A DNA stretch of 64,000 nt, taken from NCBI GenBank assembly GCA_963695405.1, contig CAVOGJ010000008.1:186001-250000 (forward strand), given 5' to 3'. Of the stretch, positions 58,227 to 64,000 are shown one piece after another; the first letter of the stretch is position 1, and each line of letters begins with the position of its first letter. A program made the position numbers and the translations under genes. Below the pieces are notes generated by a model. The model saw only the letters and a list, made by a program, of their open reading frames with translations, did not search any database and had not been told where the DNA came from. This DNA comes from CAVOGJ01 sp963695405. Lineage in GTDB: Bacteria > Planctomycetota > Planctomycetia > Pirellulales > Pirellulaceae.

Positions 58227-59345
58227 ATGGTGGAATATACACTCATCGAATACTATACATATGTTCTCATTGCGAATTGGACCGCAGGAGCCCTTGCCGT
58301 GCCAGCCAAGCCACGTTCTGAGGTATTCGATCCGGATGAAGTTGGCGTCTATCATTGCTGGAATCGGGTGGTGCGAAAACGGCATCTGTTTGGCTTCGAT
58401 ACCCTGACAGGCATCGATTATGGCTATCGAAAGAACTGGCTAAGAGACCGACTCAAACAGTTGGCTGGTTCCATGGCCGTGGAGGTCCTCGACTATGCGA
58501 TTCTCGATAACCACTTACACGTGGTCTTGAGAACCCGGCCCGACATCGTAAGAAGCTTGTCCGACGAGGAGGTGGCTCGAAGGTGGTGGTATGTTTGCCC
58601 AGCCCGCAAGAATGAGGATGGCTCGATTCCCGACCCCAAGCCGTGTGAAATCGGACTGTACTTGCAGCAGGCCGACGAATTCCGCAAGCGGCTGTCGGAT
58701 ATTTCCTGGATGATGCGGCTCGCGTGTCAGCCGATTGCCCGCCGAGCTAACCGGGAAGACGGCGTGGACGGTCGCTTTTTCGCCAAGCGTTTTGAGTGCG
58801 AGCGGTTGGAGACGTGGGAGGACGTGTTGGCCTGCAGCATTTACGTCGATTTGAACTGGATCCGTGCTGGCATCGCAGAGACTCCGGAAGAGTCGTTCTA
58901 CACGTCCGCGTGTGATCGCATCCGCGCCCGCTGGCAGCGGGCTGGGCACGAGTTGGGGACACCGGCAGGTTTACCATCGGAGTCGGAGGAAGCCGACGCG
59001 TGGCTGGCGCCGATTTTTCTCGACGAACGGGCCGACGCCTACGCTGAACACATAGAGACAGGGGCGGCGGACGGCGTGGAGGTACGGCCGAGGCACAATC
59101 CACCTCGCTCGGCCCGCATTTCCAACAAGGGATTCTTGCCCGCCACACTCGATCAATATCTGACGCTGCTCGATACGCTGGGACGGATGTTGCGTCAGGG
59201 GAAGCGTGGCGCCATCCCATCGAACGCGTTGCCGCTACTCGAGCGACTTAACGTAGAGACTAGCCACTGGCTCGAATCGCTGTGGAGTCTCTTTCAAAAT
59301 GACCGTTTGGCCGCGCGACGCCAAGTGGTGACTGGCCACGGCTGA
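58227..59345 (+). CDS. REP-associated (IS200-like, Y1) transposase family protein
   Basis: A 372-aa protein of the RAYT/Y1_Tnp superfamily. DEVGVYHCWNRVVRKRHLFG opens the fold, the HUH metal site is NHLHVVL (H96, H98), and YVDLNWIRAGIAE is the family's YVxxNPxRAG segment. GRFFAKRFECERL also fits. The usual catalytic Tyr in the helix before that segment is not evident: the corresponding stretch reads CQPIARRANRE. The C-terminal ~120 residues are an extension specific to a large planctomycete/verrucomicrobial branch. Start at ATG 58227 is uncertain; no good Shine-Dalgarno. It lies between inverted REP-like repeats. Confidence 0.8.
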   Translation: MVEYTLIEYYTYVLIANWTAGALAVPAKPRSEVFDPDEVGVYHCWNRVVRKRHLFGFDTLTGIDYGYRKNWLRDRLKQLAGSMAVEVLDYAILDNHLHVVLRTRPDIVRSLSDEEVARRWWYVCPARKNEDGSIPDPKPCEIGLYLQQADEFRKRLSDISWMMRLACQPIARRANREDGVDGRFFAKRFECERLETWEDVLACSIYVDLNWIRAGIAETPEESFYTSACDRIRARWQRAGHELGTPAGLPSESEEADAWLAPIFLDERADAYAEHIETGAADGVEVRPRHNPPRSARISNKGFLPATLDQYLTLLDTLGRMLRQGKRGAIPSNALPLLERLNVETSHWLESLWSLFQNDRLAARRQVVTGHG

Positions 59346-59537
59346 CGGTGCGAAACCGTCGGATTCTCGACATGTTTCCCAAGTCGTCTGCCTTCGCAGT
59401 ACGAACGAACCCCACGCTAATCAGGACTCAGCGCGCGGCTGGCGGATGACGCGCGCGACAAGCGGCGTTCTCGACCGACTCACCATCTTACTGGCGATCG
59501 TGGATCGACGCTGACTCGGTGGGTAGCCCAATGCAAG

Positions 59538-59615
59538 TTTTCCCAAACCACCCACACTCTCCCCCCAAGGTCTGTGTCTTGGCGAAACGCCTAAGGTCTG
59601 TGTCTTGGCGAAACG
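59538..59615. repeat. Right REP-like repeats (cluster B)
   Basis: A full copy (59538-59589: CCCAAACCACCCACACTC, six C, AAGGTCTGTGTCTTGGCG) and a half copy (59590-59615), in the same orientation as cluster A and opposite to the left copy. Confidence 0.85.
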
Positions 59616-59676
59616 TTTTTTTTGGCGAAACGTTTTTTGGCGAAACGTTTTTTGGCGAAACGTTTTTGGCGAAACG
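59616..59676. repeat. Tandem T-run/GGCGAAACG array
   Basis: Four tandem units of 14-17 bases, each a run of five to eight T followed by GGCGAAACG. Including the ends of the two preceding REP-like copies, GGCGAAACG occurs six times in 96 bases. Confidence 0.9.
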
Positions 59677-59679
59677 TTT

Positions 59680-59856
59680 GATGTATCCGACTTCAACATC
59701 TGGAACGTTCAAAAGTTCACTAGCTCCGATCGACCACCCACAGCCGCTGGCCAGCCGGATCATCCATTGTGGTCTTCACGCCACGATGACGACGATCGAT
59801 CACGTTTCCCCCGCCACCAAGACCTAGTGGATGAGCTGTTCGCCGCCTTGGCCTAA
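59680..59856 (+). pseudogene. Dockerin-type C-terminal fragment
   Basis: The frame reads DVSDFNIWNVQKFTSSD, almost identical to the dockerin repeat of the GH16-like protein (DVSDFNIWNGNKF), then continues to LVDELFAALA and a stop at 59856. The 5' side is replaced by the T/GGCGAAACG array, so only the end of a surface-protein gene remains. Confidence 0.65.
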
Positions 59857-60025
59857 CCGCGATCGGCGATGGTTGGTCTTTGAATCTTGATCTCGACTGG
59901 TTCCGCTGAAGATTCCGATGCCACGCTCAAAGAAGTCAACGGATGATGCAATGCGATGCATCGCAACGCACTGTCAGGCTGCTGCCCGGAGACGCTTTCA
60001 ATGGTGATCTCGTTGGATCGCCGTC

Positions 60026-60477
60026 ATGGGACTCGGCGTTCTTTGCATCGCACTGGAGTCTAGCGTCCCCGCCCAATCATTTCTGCTCACTCAATCGTTC
60101 GATGATCCGACGCCGACGAGAGAGTTTGTTGGCGGCTCCGTGCTAATGACGGCAATCACATACATATCGGTGCGCAGCGTGAAGACACGAATGGGGACGA
60201 CGTCGGCAAGGCCCACGTCTTTGACGCGCTGACTCGGGTCGTTTTTGAGACGCTCGGCGATGCAACCGTCACGCATCGCCATCTGTTCGGCACCGTTGCG
60301 GTCGATGGAAATAGCGTTTTCGTCGGGGCTTTCAGTGCTGAGACGAATGGCGACAGAGTTGGCCGCGCCTTCCTATTCACCGTGCCTGAACCTGGCATGT
60401 TCTCTTGCACTAGGGTTGTCTTGGGATTGCTATGGTTTCGGCGATATAATCGTGCCTGGGCGCAGGTCGCGACTTAG
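60026..60477 (+). pseudogene. FG-GAP/PEP-CTERM protein remnant (frameshifted)
   Basis: Frame 1 starts MGLGVLCIALESSVPAQS, a signal peptide, then TQSFDDPTPT and FVGGSVL. After about 60145 the reading moves to another frame (one base missing): DGNHIHIGAQREDTNGDD, VGKAHVFD, FGTVAVDGNSVFVGAFSAE, VGRAFLFTVPEPGMF and a hydrophobic, Arg-ending tail to the stop at 60477. These are FG-GAP-type blades with a PEP-CTERM sorting signal. With ~150 residues it is short, so it is either a small surface protein with one indel or an eroded larger gene. Confidence 0.65.
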
Positions 60478-60553
60478 CACTGAAGGAGTGGTCTCCTCCA
60501 GTTTCCGCGGTTGTCATTCGACTGGGGCCGGATCTCAGCCACGAGGCGAGCAA

Positions 60554-61711
60554 CTAGCTGCTGGCATCACCCAGACAGACGCCGATGCGGCGGGCCGAGC
60601 GGATCCAGTGGTGATCCAGCGGCACGGTCTTGCGGCGACCCACCACTTGTTCCAACGGAACCAGCTCGGCCTTTTCGAATCGCGCGGCAACCATACAACC
60701 GTGTTGCCCTTCGTCGATGAAAGCGGCGCAGGCGGTGCCTAGTCGGGTGGCCAAGATGCGATCGGCCGCCGAGGGGGTGCCTCCTCGCTGCAAATGACCA
60801 AGAATTGTGACTCGTGATTCCAGCCCGGTCGTCTCTTCCAGCCGCTGAGACAGCTTCATCGTTCCGCCCGAGAATTCACGCTCGAGCGACTGCAAGCGAG
60901 CCTTCGCCTCCCGCTTGGCCTCGGCCTTTTTCTCCCCTTCCCAGTGATTGCCACTCCGGATCGCGTCGAGTTCCGTTTGCGCTTTTGCGTATTGCTCGTG
61001 CTGTTCCCCGGACATTGCCCCTTCCGATACTGCTACGATGCTAAATCGGCTACCGGTTCGACTGCGTTGCCGGATCGATTCCGCGATCACCTCGATATCG
61101 TAGGGGATTTCAGGTATCAGAATCACGTCCGCTCCGCCCGCCAGGCCGGCACCCAGGGCCAGCCAGCCCGCATTGTGTCCCATCACCTCCACGACAATGA
61201 TTCGGTGGTGACTGTGGGCCGTACTGTGCAGTCGGTCAATGGCCTCGGTGGCGATACCCAGCGCGGTATCGAACCCAAATGTCACATCGGTGCCGGCAAC
61301 GTCATTGTCGATGGTCTTCGGCAAAGTCATGATGCGAAGCCCCTTCTGATGCAGCCGATACGCGTTCTTCTGCGTACCCCCGCCACCGATGCAGACCAGC
61401 GTGTCGAGGTGGTACTTCGCGTACGTTTCCTGGATGACGTCGGTCATATCCATGACCTTATTGCCAACTTGCATCTTATGTGGTTTGTCGCGGCTGGTGC
61501 CGAGTATCGTACCTCCTGTCGTCAGAATATTGGACAGTTCCTTGATGGATAGTTCGTGCCCTCGATTCTCGATCAGTCCCCGAAAACCATCCTGGAACCC
61601 AATCAGGTGCATCCCGAACTTGCCGATGGCGGCCTTGCCGACGGCGCGGATGGCGGCGTTCAGCCCCGGACTATCGCCGCCGGCGGTTAGGATCCCAATC
61701 GTTTTGGACAT
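60554..61711 (-). CDS. 6-phosphofructokinase (non-canonical active site)
   Basis: A 385-aa PFK of glycolysis. The catalytic region PKTIDNDVAGTDVTFGFDTA contains the base D135. Two diagnostic positions differ from the E. coli ATP enzyme: the IGGDGS loop reads IGGGGT (G111 where D103 binds Mg-ATP; G112 at 104), and Gly124 is Lys (K132). Lys there is typical of PPi-dependent or group III enzymes. An insertion near 240-275 (ERNHWEGEKKAEAKREAKARL-like charged helix) enlarges the protein. Donor specificity (ATP or PPi) cannot be settled here. It lies 175 bases downstream of the ATP-grasp gene. Confidence 0.88.
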   Translation of the reverse strand: MSKTIGILTAGGDSPGLNAAIRAVGKAAIGKFGMHLIGFQDGFRGLIENRGHELSIKELSNILTTGGTILGTSRDKPHKMQVGNKVMDMTDVIQETYAKYHLDTLVCIGGGGTQKNAYRLHQKGLRIMTLPKTIDNDVAGTDVTFGFDTALGIATEAIDRLHSTAHSHHRIIVVEVMGHNAGWLALGAGLAGGADVILIPEIPYDIEVIAESIRQRSRTGSRFSIVAVSEGAMSGEQHEQYAKAQTELDAIRSGNHWEGEKKAEAKREAKARLQSLEREFSGGTMKLSQRLEETTGLESRVTILGHLQRGGTPSAADRILATRLGTACAAFIDEGQHGCMVAARFEKAELVPLEQVVGRRKTVPLDHHWIRSARRIGVCLGDASS

Positions 61712-61886
61712 GATGCTCCTGGCCGATACAGTTTGAGTGGCCGCGGCAATGTGGACTTCCCCGCGGCGAGGCGTCTCGCGAGGGCTGCGACGACGACGAA
61801 GACCGATGGCTCGGTCCAGCTACAGCATAGGTGGTTTTCCGGGCATTTCCATTGGGCGTGGCCCTGGGCGGCCATCCGCCGGGGCT

Positions 61887-63125
61887 TCACAACTGAAATA
61901 TCGCCGTCAGCCGTTGCCAAAGGCCGTCTGCCGCCGCGAATCCCAGCCGCCGCGCCAGCTCAGCGGGTGCGCGGCCGACGCTGAGGATCGTGGTCACCGG
62001 TTCTCCTCCACGGATCGTCGTTCCCTCCGTCGGCAGATCAGCCAGCCATGCTCCGTCCGCTGCGGCGTGTGCCTCCAAGGCCCGCTGCAGCCGTTCCGTC
62101 CAGCAGATGTCCCGAGGCGCATAAAGAACCGCCTTGCCGGCGACCGACGGATGGGGCCCATGTGTCGCGTGACTGTCGGCAAGCGACTCGCCCAGACAGG
62201 CCGCAATGTGCTGTTCGACTACCGGGCATCCGCCCACGTAGTCCAGCAATTCCATGCTCGCGGTGAAGCGCGGGTTGATTTCCACAATGGTGATCGTTGA
62301 CGGCGTCGTCGTACGGCCCGTAGCCGTCTCGATCGCATCGACGCCAAAGAGGCCGCATAAGCCAAACTCACGGCGAATCACTTGGCCGATGCGTTCCCAG
62401 TTTTTCCGTTGTCGGCTTGACAATTCGAGTGGGCCAATCGACCCAGCATAAACGAATCGCTTCTTCCGCCAAACGCCAGGGGGTAGCGTCGACGGCCCTG
62501 CGACCCGAGTGGACGAAGGGGATGCTTGGACACAATCCGCCAGCGTCCAACTGGCCATGACTCCGAGTAATCTCGCCTGTTGACCGTCCGCAAGAAACAG
62601 ACCGGCTCGCGACGCACCCTCCACGAACCGTTGACAATATTCGTCTGCATCCTCGATGACCGTTGCCGCCGAGAGACGCCGAATTCCAAGACCGCCGCAC
62701 GACCCAATCGGCTTTACGAGCCAGCGATCATGGTTGTGGTTGATCTGCTCGCGCCTTGCAACCGGTGCCACGTCGAGTCCCTGACTTGCCAGACGCACTG
62801 GCCAGTCGGCCGGATTTCGCACGGGGCGTAAAACGTGCGGTGGATTGCCCGCGAGCGTGTGACGCCGCGAGATTTGAGCGACCAGATCCGGTTCGTTCTC
62901 GACACCACCGGTGTACATCCAAAGGGCCGGTGGCTGGGCAAGTGCCCAAGGAAGAAAGCCGCCCGGATAGTTGCCGTTTTCCAAGCGAGTTGCCGTGGCA
63001 ATCTCCCCCAGGTCCGCGTCGGCGAACAGGTCGCAGGCACCGATAGGGCCCAACCGCGGCGCTCGGCTGGCTGACCCGGCCGCGGCCCGGACCGATGCCC
63101 CAATAATTAGCAGTTTGGCGGGCAT
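61887..63125 (-). CDS. ATP-grasp protein, probable C1/methanopterin pathway
   Basis: A 412-aa ATP-grasp enzyme. WLVKPIGSCGGLGIRRL is the ATP-binding glycine-rich segment; GLFGVDAIE and TIVEINPRFTASMELL are the Mg-binding C-terminal motifs. The frame is open back to 63584, but ATG at 63125 (MPAKLLIIGASVRAAA) begins the Rossmann-like N-domain. ATP-grasp proteins of this look accompany tetrahydromethanopterin C1 genes in methylotrophs and planctomycetes; the divergent fae supports that role, perhaps as an amide ligase in cofactor synthesis. Substrate unproven. Confidence 0.8.
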   Translation of the reverse strand: MPAKLLIIGASVRAAAGSASRAPRLGPIGACDLFADADLGEIATATRLENGNYPGGFLPWALAQPPALWMYTGGVENEPDLVAQISRRHTLAGNPPHVLRPVRNPADWPVRLASQGLDVAPVARREQINHNHDRWLVKPIGSCGGLGIRRLSAATVIEDADEYCQRFVEGASRAGLFLADGQQARLLGVMASWTLADCVQASPSSTRVAGPSTLPPGVWRKKRFVYAGSIGPLELSSRQRKNWERIGQVIRREFGLCGLFGVDAIETATGRTTTPSTITIVEINPRFTASMELLDYVGGCPVVEQHIAACLGESLADSHATHGPHPSVAGKAVLYAPRDICWTERLQRALEAHAAADGAWLADLPTEGTTIRGGEPVTTILSVGRAPAELARRLGFAAADGLWQRLTAIFQL

Positions 63126-63624
63126 GGCCGGTCGTTGGCACCTCGGCGTTAGCGGCAGCGAATCGGCCAGGCGGGTTGTCTCGTGATGCGGGAGGGGGGC
63201 GACCTGCGACCTACGGTTGGTTGGTGATGGAGGTGCCCCGTAGTTTTCATGCGGCAGCCGGTTTGATAGCCTTGCAAACCAGGATGCATGGTTATACACC
63301 TTTGGCAGGCGGCATGTACGGCGTCGAATCCCGCGGGGCTGGACGGAAATCACCCGCGTGTGGAGTGGCAGGCGGGCAACGAAGGGGCACAACCCCGGAT
63401 GGTGTTCGTTGCCCAGGGTCGCCGATGGTCGATCCCTGCGAGGTGGTTGCTCCGTTCGGAATAAGGCCCATTTGCATCGCGAAGGAACGGTCTCTAAAAG
63501 CTCGAAAAGGGCGGGGGACCAGGAACGGCGTGAGAATCGGTCGAGCGACGGCCCGCCTTCGACATCGAATACGAATATTAGCAAGAACGCGGCTTACGAG
63601 TTTAACGATCAGGAGACACAGCGG
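63126..63624. other. Divergent intergenic region ATP-grasp / fae
   Basis: Some 500 bases separating two divergent C1-related genes. AGGAG before fae is its ribosome site. I see no confident promoter and no clear RNA structure. Confidence 0.45.
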
Positions 63625-64000
63625 ATGTCCATGTTTATTGGGGAAGCGTTGGCAGGCGAAGGCAATGAAGTCGCACATATCGATTTGTTGATTGGGAGCA
63701 AGGACGGACCGGTGGGGAACGCCTTTGCCAATGCGCTCGCGCGACAGAGCGAAGGCCACAGCAACTTACTGGCGGTGATTACGCCGAACCTGGCGGTAAA
63801 GCCTTCGACCGTCATGGTCACGAAAGTCACGATCAAGGGCGCAAAGCAGGCCGTGCAAATGTTCGGACCCGCCCAAGCCGCGGTGGCCAAGGCGGTTGCC
63901 GACAGCGTGGATGCGGGTGTGATCGCCAAGAATCAATGCGAGGATCTCGTAATCGTCTGTGGCGTATTCATTCACTGGCTGGCCGAGGATAGCGACAAGA
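63625..64000 (+). CDS. fae: Formaldehyde-activating enzyme (partial at window end)
   Basis: The first 125 codons of Fae, which condenses formaldehyde with tetrahydromethanopterin to methylene-H4MPT in the cytoplasm. The sequence matches the family closely: FIGEALAGEGNEVAHIDLLI with the catalytic His H18, GPVGNAFANALA, GHSNLLAVITPNLAVKP and QMFGPAQAAVAKAVADSV. AGGAG lies nine bases before the ATG. The full protein is about 170 aa, so the last ~45 residues lie outside the window. Confidence 0.95.
   Translation, partial: MSMFIGEALAGEGNEVAHIDLLIGSKDGPVGNAFANALARQSEGHSNLLAVITPNLAVKPSTVMVTKVTIKGAKQAVQMFGPAQAAVAKAVADSVDAGVIAKNQCEDLVIVCGVFIHWLAEDSDK

Larger units (their letters stand above)
58134..59615 (+). 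mobile_element. REP/RAYT-type element with inverted terminal repeats
   Basis: A ~1.5-kb unit: a repeat copy in one orientation (58134-58179), the RAYT-type gene (58227-59345), a ~190-base tail and repeat copies in the opposite orientation (59538-59615). The left edge cuts the porin remnant. The arrangement resembles REP sequences flanking their dedicated transposase. Confidence 0.65.

Noticed and set aside
59605..59856. Complete small gene from 59605
   Set aside because: Its first half is only the translated GGCGAAACG array; only the dockerin-like second half is meaningful, so I list a fragment.

Overview
The window looks like a chromosomal segment of a planctomycete, most likely of the Pirellulales type. 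The grounds are the protein repertoire: a DUF1598-type secreted protein, a prepilin-like protein with the FTLVELLVV leader, PEP-CTERM proteins with dockerin-like Ca-binding repeats, a BBP2-like outer-membrane barrel remnant, a CPXCG protein, an orphan mraZ, and formaldehyde-activating enzyme (fae) beside an ATP-grasp protein. Genes are mostly monocistronic or in pairs. I saw no tRNA, rRNA or CRISPR array.

Layout. 0-12.7 kb is housekeeping: glycogen debranching enzyme, a thioredoxin-like lipoprotein, a membrane protein, a xylose-isomerase-like TIM barrel, an AmpG-like permease, a GNAT-nitrilase fusion, orphan fliM, proA and an aminotransferase. 12.9-16.8 kb holds a 16-bp tandem repeat, a structured leader and carA, then a methyltransferase, a pilin-like protein and a Gly-rich membrane protein. 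16.9-23.7 kb is a candidate beta-1,3-glucan locus: a 1163-aa glycoside-phosphorylase-like protein, a GH17-like hydrolase and a divergent GH16-like/dockerin/PEP-CTERM protein. 23.8-28.6 kb has a GMC oxidoreductase, an acyl-CoA synthetase and mraZ with an attenuator-like leader. 29-36.4 kb has an RHH protein, a P-loop ATPase, a Cys-rich secreted protein, an S66 LD-carboxypeptidase and an exopolysaccharide pair (deacetylase and sugar transferase). 36.4-42.7 kb has ligA, a cupin, a small membrane protein, uvrA and a membrane zinc-ribbon protein. 42.8-55.4 kb has the DUF1598 protein, a membrane spermidine-synthase-like protein, a GT2 glycosyltransferase, an RmlD-like reductase, a beta-CASP nuclease, a CPXCG protein, an AddA/UvrD helicase-nuclease and a CPBP protease.

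55.7-60.5 kb is the most disturbed part. It holds a REP-associated transposase-like gene (RAYT type) between inverted copies of a ~46-bp repeat, a second 3'-truncated copy of the same gene with the same downstream repeats, a truncated porin gene, a dockerin fragment and an FG-GAP/PEP-CTERM remnant. 60.5-64 kb holds an unusual phosphofructokinase, then an ATP-grasp gene divergent from fae, which fits tetrahydromethanopterin-linked C1 metabolism.

Six otherwise well-conserved genes (GNAT-nitrilase, aminotransferase, glycoside phosphorylase, acyl-CoA synthetase, ligA, uvrA), plus the FG-GAP remnant, are each broken by exactly one single-base indel. Finding this in ligA and uvrA points to residual sequencing error, probably from a long-read assembly, rather than real gene loss. 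I annotate these genes across the break.
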